Assembly: GCA_028641055.1 (NCBI GenBank)
Contig: CM054062.1
Location: 188,107,958-188,171,957, forward strand
DNA from: Alopecurus myosuroides
Taxonomy: Eukaryota; Streptophyta; Magnoliopsida; Poales; Poaceae
Reading direction: 5' to 3'
DNA length: 64,000 bases
The notes under the pieces: generated by a model
Databases searched by the model: none
Told to the model about the DNA's origin: nothing
Seen by the model: only the letters and a program-made list of their open reading frames with translations
Made by a program: the position numbers and the translations under genes
Part shown: piece by piece, positions 11,787 to 23,123 of the stretch
How positions within the stretch are numbered: position 1 is the first letter of the stretch
Layout of the letters: the number at the start of each line of letters is the position of its first letter

Positions 11787-13040
11787 TCATTTATCGGAAC
11801 GAACATGCGGAGAAGACCCAATGCCCAATGTGTGGCGCTGATCGGTACAAGAGGGGGAAGAAATCCGCTCCTCGGAAAGTGGTGTGGTACTTTCCGCTCA
11901 CGCCTCGTCTGCAGCGGTACTTTGTAGACCCTAAGGAAGCAAAGATGATGCGCTGGCACACGAACAGAAAGGAGGCAGTGATGAATGATCAGGAGCGGGC
12001 TGAAAACCCAGTGCTGACACACCCTTCGGATGCAAGTCAGTGGAAGACACTAGACAACGAGTACGAAGATTTTGGGAAAGAGGCAAGGAACATCAGGTTG
12101 GGTGCGAGCACGGACGGATTCGGTCCGTTTGGCAACCAGAGCAGCAAACATAGCACGTGGCCCGTGTTTGTTTGGATATACAACCTTCCCCTGGCTCTAC
12201 ATGAAGAGGAAGTACATACACATGAGTATGCTAATTCAAGGGCCGACACAACCAGGGAGTGATATCAACCTGTATATCGAGCTGCTGAAGGAGGAGCTAC
12301 AAACGTTGTGGGAGGATGAATGGGTACAAACATGGGATGCCTATGCGGAAGAATATTTCCCTATGAGAGCCGCGTTGATCACGACGGTGCAGGACTTTTT
12401 CGGATACAGATATATTGCATGCCAGGTGTGCCATGGACACAAGGCGTGTGTGAGGTGCATGGAACATACCCCATCTTTACAGCTTAAGGAACCAGGGTCT
12501 TGCAAGACTGTCTACATGAGGCATCGAAGGTGGCTAGACAAAAATGACCCGTGGAGGAAGCGTGGAGATCTATTCAATGGTAAAGATGAGCCCAAAGGAC
12601 GTCCACCTTAGAGGAGCGGTGAAGAGATCAAGCAGTTATTGAACAATTGGAAAGAGTGCCCCGCGCCGGAAATGGGAAAGAGAAAGGAAAATAAGAGAAA
12701 GCGAGAAGAGAAGAAGAAAGAGAAGGCAGCAGGACCGCTCCTGGGGGTATGGAAAAGGAGGTCCGTGTTTTGGGACTTGACGTACTGGTCAATCCTCGGT
12801 ACGCCTCATTGCCTTGATGTCATGCATATCACGAAGAACGTGTGCGAGAGCTTGCTCGGCACCCTGTTCAACATGCCGGATAGGACCAAAGACGGGCCGA
12901 AAGCAAGATACGACCTGGCGGCCCTAAACATCAGGAAAGACCTTCAAATACCACCACCGGCTTCTAGGACCAAAGATGACCAGCTGGACGAGGAGGAGGC
13001 GGACGGTTGCAAGCGCAAAAGGGGTAAGCCGCAACACTAG
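11787..13040 (+). pseudogene. CACTA TNP2-type transposase core
   Basis: Three consecutive pieces in different frames match the TNP2-like transposase family (PF02992). The first shows CPMCGADRYK, WYFPLTPRLQRYF and TDGFGPFGNQSS with WPVFVWIYNLP. The second (to 12611) shows the RAALITTVQDFFGYRYIACQ block followed by a Cys/His-rich CQVCHGHKACVRC. The third (12639-13040) shows HCLDVMHITKNVCESLLGTL. The enzyme cuts and re-inserts CACTA elements by binding their ends. Frame changes near 12240 and around 12611-12639 break it. Confidence 0.85.
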
Positions 13041-13059
13041 GTATGCCCCCCTCCTGCTT

Positions 13060-13980
13060 CACTCAAAGTCCCAACGAGGTCGATCAAATGTTATGTTGCC
13101 TTCTAGGAGTCAAAGTGCCCTTTGGTTACTCGGGGCTGATAAGGAGATACCTGGACCGAACAAGAAAATCTTTAGCGGGATGAAGTCTCATGAATGTCAC
13201 GTGATGATGACGCAGATACTTCTAGTTGCAATCCGAGGGATAATGGAACCTCACGTCCGTGAAACGCTGACTGGTCTATGTAACTTTTTCGACGCCATCA
13301 CTCGGAAGTCGATCACCGTGAAGAAACTCGGAAGGCTGCAGGATGAGATCGTTACGATCCTATGCGAGCTTGAGATGTACTTCCCGCCCGCATTCTTCGA
13401 CATAACGGTCCATCTCTTGGTCCATATCGTAGATGATATCATCGATCTCGGGCCGACATTCCTGCACAACATGATGTCGTTCGAAAGAATGAACGGGGTC
13501 ATCAAAGGCTTCGTTCGTAAAAGGTGACATCCGGATGGAAGCATCGTCCAGGGGTTTCTCACCGAAGAGCAAATCTCTTTCTGCGAGAATTATCTGGACG
13601 TTGAAAAGCCGGTTGGTTTGCCGGAAAACAAGCACATTGGCAGGTTCGAGGGAGCAGGCCACAAAACGGGCAGGCGGGAAATGCACGTGGCCTTTGAGGG
13701 GCAGACATCCGACTTTGACAGGGCCAACTTAGTAGTACTGCAGCACATCGACGATGTGGATCCTTGGTTAGAAGAGCACACAAAAATGATAGCAAACAAT
13801 GCTCGCAAGCTGATGACCGAAGCAGATATACTAAGAACGCACAACTCCTCTTTCATTCGCTGGTTCAAAGACCAGATTGATGTTGATCCCCCGACAATGA
13901 CCAGCGAGAATGGTAAACTAATTTTGGCTTTATCATATGGCCTCGCGCCCAACCTCATGCCTTACCAAGCATACGATATC
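13060..13980 (+). pseudogene. CACTA transposase C-terminal part, DUF4218
   Basis: It starts with VKVPFGYSGLIRRYLDR in one frame. A shift near 13165 leads to GMKSHECHVMMTQILLVAIR, LCELEMYFPPAFFDITVHL and MMSFERMNGVIKGF, the signature of DUF4218 (PF13960), which always sits C-terminal to the TNP2 transposase. An in-frame TGA at 13525-13527 follows FVRKR. The frame then stays open from 13528 through to 14136 (HPDGSIVQGFLTEEQ...), so one point mutation, probably CGA to TGA, is the only break in that half. Confidence 0.85.
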
Positions 13981-14132
13981 CACGGGTTCACATTCTACTT
14001 GTTTCTCAGCACATATGGCATTCCTAAACTCGTTGCATATACTTGTTTCATATTTGAATTTGCTACGTTGTTGCATATACTTGTTGCATATATGATTTGG
14101 CTACTGATGTATATTTTGTCTTGTCCAAATAG

Positions 14133-14388
14133 ATGACGTTCTATTTCGTGTACCGGGACATGTTCCCGGAGTCTACGACGACTGGGAGGCTTGCCGGAGA
14201 CAGGTGCACCGGTTGAGCGGCAACAGCTACAAGGGATACACCACTATGGCGGAGGCACAATCTCGATATGCGAGCTATCTAGCGGGAGAGACATATCTAG
14301 CGGGCGAGAGGAGAAGCAAGCGGATGAAGACCATTTTCGTCACGATGATGCTCATCGTTTCCGTGTTTCTATTCTATCTTCTAGTTTA
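14133..14388 (+). pseudogene. RNase H1 N-terminal (viroplasmin-like) domain protein with C-terminal membrane segment, in CACTA
   Basis: An ATG at 14133 directly follows a TTGTCCAAATAG that looks like a 3' splice site. The start reads MTFYFVYRDM; after a one-base shift near 14162 the frame continues PGVYDDWEACRRQVHRLSGN and SYKGYTTMAEAQSRYASYL. The pattern (PGxY, W, C, QV, GxxxKGYxT, EA) is that of PF01693, which binds RNA-DNA hybrids at the N terminus of eukaryotic RNase H1. No RNase H catalytic domain follows. Instead there is a basic RRSKRMKT stretch and about 18 hydrophobic residues (IFVTMMLIVSVFLFYLLV) up to TAG, suggesting a tail-anchored protein. It may be a separate gene or the last exon of the transposase transcript. 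Confidence 0.65.
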
Positions 14389-14659
14389 GATCGATGTCTT
14401 CTTAGCTAGATATCTTTCGACACTTTGTATCCATCACTTTGTATTCCATCATCGATGTCTTAGCTACTTGTTTTGTGTATGCCTCCAGTTCGATACTTTG
14501 TATGCGTGTTTGAGACTTTTTATATTCGTGTGTGATATATATGAGCATTAGCTACTTGTTTTGTGTATGCCTCCGTATCTTTGGAACTCTCTGTTTTACT
14601 GCTATTTTTTGTAACAGTATAAATACAGTATGTACGGCTTTTTTTTTAAAAAAATCAAA

Positions 14660-14920
14660 TCTTATCGCCGGCGTAGTCGCTAGACTACCACCAGCGCGGT
14701 TACTACGCCAGGGACAACCCACCCCTACCCCCAGCGCACAGTACGGAAGCGCCGGCGCTAATCGTATCCCCGCGCAGTAAACTAGCGCGCCGGTGCTAAA
14801 TGAGTTACCCCCGGCGCGGTGAACAATGGCCCCGGCGCTAAACATTTACCACCGGCATTGTCATTGCCGACGCCTGCCAACGCGCCGGCGGTAGAGCAAT
14901 ATGGCGCGCCGGCGGTAGGG
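14660..14920 (+). repeat. CACTA right subterminal repeats
   Basis: The same GCGCCGGCGCTA-type motif as at the left end, repeated many times and mostly inverted. Confidence 0.75.
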
Positions 14921-14922
14921 TT

Positions 14923-14935
14923 TTCCCTAGTAGTG
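14923..14935 (-). repeat. CACTA right terminal inverted repeat
   Basis: TTCCCTAGTAGTG, the inverse of the left end, followed by the AAA target duplication. Confidence 0.93.
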
Positions 14936-15601
14936 AAAGAATTTCGTATCGTGATTTTTGCAAGTGTGTAGGCATCATGGACCATATCCAGAATTATTTT
15001 CATTTACTTTGAAACTTCTAAATAGAGCTGGGGAGCAAAAACGACTTGTCGGGTAGACTTCCCGCAAATTATGAAAAGCTATTTTGACTGAACCCTTTTT
15101 TGTGGCAATTTTTTTTTGTAGTGTTTGACTGCCTGCCTATTCTTGTGCTGAAACTTTGACTGCCTGCTTCAATTTTGATGCAGTCGGCAGAAAAAAAAAA
15201 AGCCTATAGCACAGAGTAGCAGTACGTGGCATTGTCGCTGATGAAGCATAGTCCTACGTCGGGCACCTGCACCAAAATAATTGCTCTCAATTCCGATATC
15301 ACCAGCAACTGCGCGTCGCTTGCTGTACATAGCTTGATTTCGAACATACTCCTACAAACTACGTACCACATATGGAAGGCATCGATTGATGCTGCCAAAA
15401 TAGCTTGCCGGCAGGAATACATCGAGAACAACAACAGTAGTTAAAGAAAAGCAGACCAAAATATGTGTAGTTGGCTCTCGTAATATCAACATGGAACACC
15501 ATCCATCATGTTCAGTACAGGCCGGTCGAGAATAAGCATGACCGTAGACAATAAACTCGCACACGTACTACTACATATATGCAGATGGAGGATATCCGGT
15601 C
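14936..15601. other. Intergenic, 3' flank of the VQ gene
   Basis: Unique-looking sequence between the CACTA element and the VQ stop codon. The 3' UTR of the VQ gene should lie in about 15350-15601. No other gene seen. Confidence 0.5.
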
Positions 15602-16075
15602 CTACCAGTAGTATTCCTGGCCGTAAAGCAGGCCGGCGCCTCCCGTTTGGTCATACATGCTTTGGAACGGCGGAGGCATGGCGCCGGCGGCGGTCATGTA
15701 CTCCGGCGTCGACGCAGCCATCACCGGCGGCAAAGCGTGGGCGGCCGTGCTGCCCTCCGTGGTCGGAGAGGTGCGTCCGAAGGAGGAGTAGGAGGAGGAG
15801 GACGAGGAGGAGTAGTAGGACGGGACGCCCGGGGCGTCGTGGTCGGCGACGTTGGAGTGGCGGCCGGTGAGCTCCTGCACGACGGCACGGAACTCCTCGG
15901 CGCTGGCGGTGAGCTTCATGGGGCTGGAGATGTACACCACCTTGATCCCCTTCCCGCCTCCGCCGCCTCCTCCCCCTCCCCCTTTCCTCTTCCCGCTGCC
16001 CTTGCCGTGGTGGTGGTGCACCGGCGGCTTGGAGACGCCGTTGTGCTGCCCGTGGTGCACGCTCAGCTTGTCCAT
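15602..16075 (-). CDS. VQ motif-containing protein, SIB1-like (sigma factor-binding type)
   Basis: An intact, intronless 157-codon frame when started at the ATG at 16075 (MDKLSVHHGQ...). The VQ motif FRAVVQELTG is at about residues 62-71, preceded by KVVYISSPMKLTASAEE, the arrangement seen in SIB1/SIB2-type VQ proteins. These bind WRKY factors in the nucleus and plastid sigma factor SIG1, and tune defence gene expression. N-terminal to it are a His-rich run, a basic KGSGKRK stretch and a run of about ten Gly. A Ser/Tyr-rich tail ends GQEYYW. The frame stays open upstream to another ATG at 16150 (25 more residues), but family members usually start close to the basic region, so I prefer 16075. 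High GC and no breaks. This is the only host gene I trust in the window. Confidence 0.88.
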   Translation of the reverse strand: MDKLSVHHGQHNGVSKPPVHHHHGKGSGKRKGGGGGGGGGGKGIKVVYISSPMKLTASAEEFRAVVQELTGRHSNVADHDAPGVPSYYSSSSSSSYSSFGRTSPTTEGSTAAHALPPVMAASTPEYMTAAGAMPPPFQSMYDQTGGAGLLYGQEYYW

Positions 16076-16216
16076 CTCGACGTGCGCACGGTGGATCGAA
16101 TGCACGAGCGATCGGCGCGCCTTGATGGTGTGATGAAGCGGACTGACCAATCAGTCAATCCACTTGCCCGATGGAGCTGTGAGATGAGGGGGTGAGTGGG
16201 GCTTTGTTGCCGGAGC

Positions 16217-16224
16217 CTTATATA
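16217..16224 (-). promoter_or_regulatory. TATA box of the VQ gene
   Basis: The minus strand reads CCTATATAAGG, about 140 bases upstream of the preferred ATG, predicting a transcription start near 16190. The spacing allows either candidate ATG. Confidence 0.65.
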
Positions 16225-17199
16225 GGCTTTGTGGCGCCGCAGGGTCGCAGTGGCGATTTTTGTTTCAAGATATTGCTGCGCCGCGCGTCTGTGGCTGTGG
16301 ATTGGGGCTTGCAGGTTCCGGGAATCTGCCAAACACAAATAATTCGAATTGAGGCACATGTGGCTTTGATTAGCTCGGAGTTGGGGCCACACCAGTATCT
16401 CGCCACAGCACGGTCACCGGGCGTGACGGTTTCTTCTTGTGTAGGAGTATTATGGTACTACTCTCCCCCTTGCTTGTGAGCAAAGTTGGTGAGTCGATTG
16501 GACTGCGCAGGGTAATTTTGAGACAGGGAGAGCCAGTGAAGCTTCCTGGAAAAAAGGGGCGCGGGAGATGGCGACTGACGTGGACGTGTAGTGTATTTGG
16601 TTACTTCCTCTACGTGACCGTTTACTTGGAGGATCTGGAAAGGGGTACACGTACGCGTGCATACAAACCCAGCAGGATCTCCGCGGTCTTACAGTTCCAG
16701 TCCACGTACGGCACCACGGAGTTTTTTTTTTCTCGGTTGACACCGTGGCGATCGACATGGATCGAGATGTCTCTCTCTTCTCTTTGTATGTTAAACGCCC
16801 ATGCACGTGCAGCCGAGGCATGAATTTTCCCGCCAAGCAACCGTGCGTGCGCATGCTTTCAGATGAAGGAGATATACGTGTTGCTCGCTCCGCTGCGATA
16901 CACTGTTACCAGTTTTAATCGATCAAGCCTTATTCTAACTTGTAGACCATGCGATCGAGCTAGTCACGTATACTATCACAGTATGACTTGTCAGGGTGCA
17001 CGCATCTGCACCCGACGTTTCCACGTATATACGCGAGAGCGTTCCAGTATTTACCCATATTTCACCTTTTTAATGAATTGCTACGCTTAACAGAATTTCA
17101 TATGCACAACTTGCAAAGAGAAAGTTTTCCGTGTTTTACAACTTCTAAAGTTTTGTGAGCATTTGTCTCACTATTTTGTGTATTTCGTTATCAGCCCCC
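16225..17199. other. Upstream region of the VQ gene, no other gene
   Basis: Unique-looking sequence with scattered ACGT-core and TGAC-containing words that could be bZIP or WRKY sites, but none I can assign. Several ORFs occur on both strands without domains. Confidence 0.4.
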
Positions 17200-19162
17200 C
17201 TCGGTTTTAGAAAATCGGTATTCCGAATGGAGGGTAACAAGGTCCTATGCCGGATGGCCTCCCCGCTAAGTTTTACCAAAGGTTTTGGGATGGCATTCAG
17301 TCAGGTCTTGTAGATTTTTTTAGGCTTTCTTCATGCCGTACAACTAGACTTGTTTTGTCTAAATTTCGGTGAGTTAATTTTGTTTAATGACGTAAAAACG
17401 CACAACGGACCCCAACGATTCAAGCCGACTTGCCTTCTTAATGTTAGCTTAATTTTTTTCACAAAGCCACAACTATGATGCTGAATTCAACGACTTACCA
17501 TGTGGTTCGACCGGCACATACTACATTCATGCAAGGTAAAAACATCCTAGATAGTGTAGTTATTCTTCATGAGATGATTCACGAGATTCACGAAAACAGT
17601 TAAATAGGTGATATTTAAAATTGACTTTTAAAAGCATATGCAAGGTCAAATGATTTTTTCTTCATCAAACTTTGAGAATGAAAGATTTTGGGGGATGTGG
17701 CATGTTTAGATCCATAAGTTTGTTATTGGAGGTAGTGTGCCCATTCAACTTAACGACCGTGTTGGCCATTACTTTCAAACAAAAAATGAAGAAAATATGA
17801 TCCATCATCGTCTATACTATTTAACATGCCAAGTTAGATGGTCAAATTGAGTGTGCAGTTTCAGACCTGATGGATGATGGACTATCCATCCTTTAATATG
17901 CTGATGACACAATTTTTTTATGGATCATGAACTCGAAAAGACTAAGAACCTCAAATTATTATTGTAAACATTCGAGCGGTTTTTGGGAATAAAAAGTAAT
18001 TTCTATAAGATAATTTTTTTTGCCTCGGGAAGCCCAAGAGGCCGCCGCTTAATATTCTGAATTATATGGTTTTAAGAAAGTCTTGTTTTAAATTAGACAT
18101 TTGAATATTCTGATACATTATTAGAGAATTATAAATGTCGGTTGCAAACATGTCGAGGAAGGTGCGGAGAAAAGACTAAGTAGTTGGAAAAAAATGCTTT
18201 CCGTCGGCGAAAAGTTGGTTTTCATTAATTCAATGTTAAGAAATATAATCCTGAATCGAATATAATTCTTCAAAATACTAAAGAAATTCCACATAGAGTA
18301 TGGAGACCATGAATTTTTTTTACATTTCTTTGGAATGTGGTTGATCGACCACGGGGGTCTTGTTGTTCATGAATTGGTAGCCAAGAACTCTGCCCTCTTG
18401 GTAAAAGACTATTTAAGCTTATTACCGAGAATGGTTGGACAAAAAACACTTGAAGAATAAATATATAGGCTCAGGGGCGATGTCTCAAGTGTTTTGGAAA
18501 CCTGGTGATTCACACTTTTAGAATAGTCTAATGGCAACAACAAAAAACACTTCTTCCGCTATGAATCTTTCAGTATCAATGCCAAATTGGTAATCATATT
18601 CTAGGAGGATAAGTGGCTAGTTAATACCACACTCCGGAAACAATATTCGCAATTTGTAAAATATTTTATGAAACAAAGGCGGCACAATCACCACGGTTTC
18701 GGATACATCTCCACCGAATATGTCGTTGAGGCAAGATTTATTAGGACCAAACCGTGCACCATGGAACATTTTTCTCGACGGTTTGCAACGGTTCAATTGT
18801 TAAAATAACCGAGGATTTTGTTGAAATTTACATGAGAATGGAGAATTCTCAGTGGATTCATTTACATGACACTCGTTCATTTAAAAGTGCCAGTCCATAA
18901 TAACAAAAAAAAGGAAAACATGAAGGTGACCCTAAAAATTAAAATTTTCGCGTGGTACCTTCGCAAAGTGGTAATCCTGACCAAAGGTAGCCTAGCAAAG
19001 CACAAGTGACACAAGAATTTACATTGCATTTTTTGTCGCCTTTACGAATTAGTTAAGCACTTATTTTTTCGGTGTATGCTCGTGCGTTATGTACATTTAA
19101 GCCTCGAGGTGGTTTCTAACTTGTCCCCACCATGTAGTAGTGTTGCAAATATTTTTGGCAAC

Positions 19163-19258
19163 TACTCCCTCCATTCTATATTAGCTGACATTTAAATAGA
19201 TGTACTTAGACATATACACGCCCATTTTAATGTCATCTAATATGGAACATAGTGGAAT
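19163..19258. mobile_element. Stowaway-like MITE inside the LINE
   Basis: The left end CTCCCTCCATTCTATATTAG and the inverted right end (about TTCCACTATGTTCCATATTAG on the minus strand) form imperfect terminal repeats of about 26 bases in a 96-base element. The start follows TA. This is the classic Stowaway (Tc1/Mariner) layout. It interrupts the C-terminal LINE sequence. Confidence 0.6.
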
Positions 19259-19310
19259 TGATCAATAGTTTACAAGTGTCATTGGTATACCCTTTTTGAG
19301 GGGTTCGCGC

Positions 19311-19335
19311 GGGGGGGGGGGGGGGGGGGGGGGGG
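19311..19335 (+). repeat. Homopolymer run of 25 G
   Basis: Uninterrupted G25. It could form a G-quadruplex. The length is prone to sequencing or assembly error. Confidence 0.9.
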
Positions 19336-19832
19336 TAGAGGATCCCCGCCTGAATTTTACTCAAAATATAAAGATGTTCCCAACTTACAGGTTACATGCA
19401 GAGAAGTTTCTAGTTTCGAAAGAAACTTTTGCCGTTATTTGATCGATTTGACTATGTAGAAATATTTTTGTTTTTAATGTTAAAAAGATCTACTCATTTG
19501 TGGGTAATTTACCTATGTACTGTTGCTTTGTTTACGGTGTCCCTTCAGCTTACGGAGAATAGAGATATACAGAGGTTCGTACACGGATGGAGCAGAAGGT
19601 GAGGAATATGTTTTATTACACATAGATCACGGCTAGTCTAAGGATCATCCCTCCGTCGTCATCTTAGGTGTAGTTGTATTGCAGCCTTTTTTTTCTTCTT
19701 TTTCTTTATTTAAACGGCTATGAGCATCCTATCTAAATAGTGGACGGGTGTGAACTCTTATGAATAAATTGTATTAGCTAGTGTGACGTTAACTTATGAG
19801 TTAAATAAAACGCGTTTTATCGGGAAAAAATA

Positions 19833-21687
19833 TAGCACCTGATCAGATTGACGTTAAAGCTACGAAATTCGAACTCGATCAAGTTATGCTACTATATTGT
19901 TTCAAACTTTGAATAGGCAGAAGGACTTTAATTAATAGACGGAGTAATACGTTACGGTTTGGATTCTAAAAGCTAGCCTAGCTGATCAATCAGTGGCTCC
20001 TGCGCGATCCACCTACCTGTTGGAAAGAATCCATGGATCCAACCAAAGAATGGCGATCTCAGTTAACTAAATTGTCATCCGGTCCAAGATTGTGTCTCCG
20101 TGTACAAAATGGAAAATTACGTATCCGGGATTAGTAGAACCGTCCGCGCGAGGTTCTTCCTGCTGCATGCATACGATATGATGCGTAGTCAAAAGCTCAT
20201 AAGGTCGCCTTCTGCTTCGAATATGGAGAACATGTTACGGATCGAACTCTCGCGTGCCGATGACTCGCGGTCGCGGGATATAGTAGATTTTTCGCCGAAC
20301 ACAGGCGTGCGTACGCGTTGCGCAACAGGTGACGCCAGCGTGTTCCTGTCATTTCTCAAAGAGTGATCAGCACCAGGCCGGGAAGGAGACAGGCACGGCC
20401 GGGAAGAAGACATTTACGGACGCGACTGGAAAATGGTGAGGGTAACCAGCCAGCCGAGCGTGGGAATAATGTGGTCTTCATGGACAGAAAGGGCAAGTTG
20501 AGGCGACATCCATCCATCGGCCGGTCCGGCCCCGGCCGGCGAAGTTTCCACGCTGCATCGGCGATCGGTCTCAACATTTCGTCCACGCTTAGTCAAGGTG
20601 CGCCCTACGTTGCTGTCGCTCGATCGCCATCGGGAAGACAGCGCCCCATGCACATGTATCCCTTGCAGTTAGAAGCAGTGCAGCACATGCATACGGATAC
20701 GGCCGGAGAGCACTTGCCAAAAGCATATTTACGTGGAGAAACAGATGGAAGGACCTGCTCCGGTTGTTAATTATGGGTCAAATTAATCCCCTATCTTCTG
20801 CATCATTAGGACATGACGTGACGTTTTAGCTTTCCTATGGATCAGATATGCGACTCGCTGCACGACAGTCAAGTAGCTAGCTAGTGCAGTCACCGAGGGA
20901 GAGGGAGAGAGAGATTTGAATTAGTATATAGTAATACCCTTAACCACTTTTCCTTTGAAGAAGCCTTAATGAACTACTCCTGCTGAACGTGGCTAATTGA
21001 ATTAAAGAGCACCGTCGTCTTTGAAACTATAGCTTGTTCCTTGAGAACTGGCAGCTTCAAAGTCTTGCGACAATGTTAACAACTATATATAGCTTGGTCT
21101 TGATGCCACGTTTACGGATGAAATGGCCGCAGGTAATTAAGTATAGCTAGCTACTGTCACCAAGTAAGATTTGAGCCGATCAGGTCACTGATTACAGCAG
21201 CGAGAGCCCAGCAACCAACCGACCCTGATGGGTCGACCGGCATCCGGACGGTTTCCTGCTAGGTGGACCAAATCAGTCGCCTTCATCGATCGATTTGTTT
21301 ACATAGGTCAATTGTGGTTGAGCTTTTGAGGGTTAAAATTTTGATCCCGCGGAAACAATGCGTTTCCACTAGGAGAAGATCTGCAAGAACATGCACTACA
21401 CATAGTCGCAGGCATATATGTTTCGTCGGTACAGTCAATAGAAAGAAATGGAAAAACTGAAGATCCAGCTCAGCGGTGTGTTTTTCTTCGAAGTATCCGT
21501 GTAAACTGTGATCTCGGCATCGCCAAAGGACATGGAGCCACAGATTAGTACGCGCACGAGCTAAGACAAAGAAAAGAAAGAGGCTGGCACGGCAACTGGC
21601 ACATTTTGTGTCAATCCGAAGCGCGATCCAAGTCGCGACAGATTCCATTTTGTGTTAATACTGAGCCAACGGTTTGGCACTTTGTTA
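19833..21687. other. Intergenic, no gene seen
   Basis: About 1.85 kb. It contains GACGGAGTAA at about 19938, which looks like an eroded Stowaway end, and a (GA)n patch near 20895-20915. ORFs of 60-135 codons on both strands show no domains. Confidence 0.45.
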
Positions 21688-21999
21688 GAGCAAACCCAAC
21701 GGTCCCAAATCGGACAATTTCGTCCGTTTTAATCCACGAACCGGATTTGGTCGAAAATATCAACCCAACGGCCCTCGCCAAACGGATGGTGGGGTTGGGT
21801 GGGTGGGTGGGTGGGGGGGGGGGGGCATTTGGTCGAGCCCGCGGGTGAAGCCACGTCTAACATGGGCCATCTGAAAGTATCTCAATGCCGCCTCGCCTCC
21901 CTTTAACCGACCACGTCGCTTTCGTCCACACTCCACTCTCGGCAAAAACCCAAACCCTAGCCGAAACCCTACCTCCCCTCCCGGGGACATAACGACCCT

Positions 22000-22560
22000 T
22001 GGCCCCGACAACCGCCGTTTGGTGGTCGAGCAACTGCGGCTGTCCATGTTTCCCTGGACATAGCATCGTTGTTCTTGCGGGAGCGTACCCCGCTGCCGTG
22101 GCCGATGGTGAGGCTCCCAGTGGGGTGGCGCTTGACCAGGCGTCGTATCTCGTGGCCACGAGTGTCCCAATTGTACGACATCGAGGATCAGTCCTCCGAC
22201 TCCATCGGAGATCACCTGGACGACCTCAGCAAGGAGGAGGAGGAGGCGCCGCCCGGCAACGTGCCACAAGAGGACGCGCCGCCCGCTGCACCGGAGTAGC
22301 CGCGGGAGGCGGATGAGGAGGACCTCCACCACGCCCTCCACACATCGGAGCTCGAGGAGCTCTAGATGTGGCCGGATCTGGAGGCTACACTCCAGGCCTC
22401 CGCCGCAGAGGCTGACCCGCGGTCTCCTATTTCATGGACTTCGTGGGAGGATCGCGTGGTGAGACAGGGCTGGGCGACTACGACGGGTGACCGAAGCCCG
22501 AGTACGTCGTCCTCGAGTAGGACATGATGGCAACGTTGGCATTGGACGAACCCTAGCAGT
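22000..22560 (+). pseudogene. GC-rich coding-like fragment inside the Harbinger element
   Basis: High GC. One frame reads LPVGWRLTRRRISWPRV, then an acidic stretch DDLSKEEEEAPP and a Pro/Ala-rich end, with several stops. I do not recognise a family. It could be a captured host fragment or a coding remnant of the transposon. Confidence 0.3.
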
Positions 22561-22754
22561 GGTAGGTAGGTTTTTTCTTGTTTATATATATTTTCATTTA
22601 CTGTTTGTGAACTCGCTTTCAGGCCATATGAATGAAATCTAATATCTTTCCCGGGGCCTGAGCTTGGCACACAGGCTATCTTGTAGCTTCCGTAGGTACT
22701 GTAGCAGTGAAGGTGGTTGGGGTGTGCTCCCATCATGCATCCGCCATTGCGTTA

Positions 22755-23123
22755 GAGCATGTACAGTTGTTCAGACGCATGCCATCTGCAAAACGTCTCC
22801 ACGTCACCGGCAAACACTACTACAGACACGATCTACAATGGCCTGCCTATTTAGCTGTCTGTACGCGCCGTATAATCAGGTCATTCAATTAATTTGTGGA
22901 GTACTAGATAGGATTGGTCATGGCCCACGACGGTAGTGGAGTAGCGTCTGTTTCCCTACTATGGCAAAGAAGCAGTCTGTAACGAGCGATTTAACCGCGA
23001 CTCGACCGTCTGTATTTTAACAGACAGCCTCTTATGTTTCTGGTCTTCTCTTCCTTCCACATCACCAAATTTCCTACGTGGTGTTTGCTATAGACAGCTG
23101 ACTGGATATCACTGTACACGCCC
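22755..23123. mobile_element. Small Harbinger-type MITE nested in the larger element
   Basis: The left end is GAGCATGTACAGT and the inverted right end GGGCGTGTACAGT (11 of 13 bases identical). It is flanked by TTA at 22752-22754 and 23124-23126. Length 369 bases. Confidence 0.78.

Larger units (their letters stand above)
10079..14935 (+). mobile_element. Complete CACTA (En/Spm) DNA transposon
   Basis: It begins CACTACTAGGGAATAG and ends with the inverted copy TTCCCTAGTAGTG, giving 13-base perfect terminal repeats. It is flanked by a 3-base AAA direct repeat (10076-10078 and 14936-14938), the expected CACTA target duplication. Subterminal regions are packed with a GCGCCGGCGCTA-like motif. Inside are a TNP2-type transposase and a small second gene. 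The total length is 4857 bases. Stops and frameshifts make the transposase non-functional, so this copy could move only with help from another element. Confidence 0.95.
17200..19832 (+). pseudogene. Degenerate LINE (L1-type) ORF2: reverse transcriptase and zf-RVT
   Basis: No long frame survives, but short pieces in consistent order identify a plant LINE. Near 17241 the sequence reads GPMPDGLPAKFYQRFWDGI (RT block). Near 17880 there is DGLSIL, a stop, then YADDT, the catalytic YxDD motif. Near 18150-18240 comes EKRLSSWKKMLSVGEKLVFI. Near 18355 comes GGLGVHELVAKNSALLVKRL. Near 19030-19080 there is a C-x2-C, then H, then C zf-RVT pattern ending KHLFFRCM. A likely 3' end with a short A-run follows at about 19826-19832. 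The 5' half (ORF1, endonuclease) is absent, as expected for 5'-truncated LINEs. Many indels suggest old age. Confidence 0.72.

Noticed and set aside
15647..16195. 182-codon ORF on the plus strand across the VQ gene
   Set aside because: Arg/Gly-rich mirror of the GC-rich VQ coding strand with no domain; the minus strand has the VQ motif and a TATA box.
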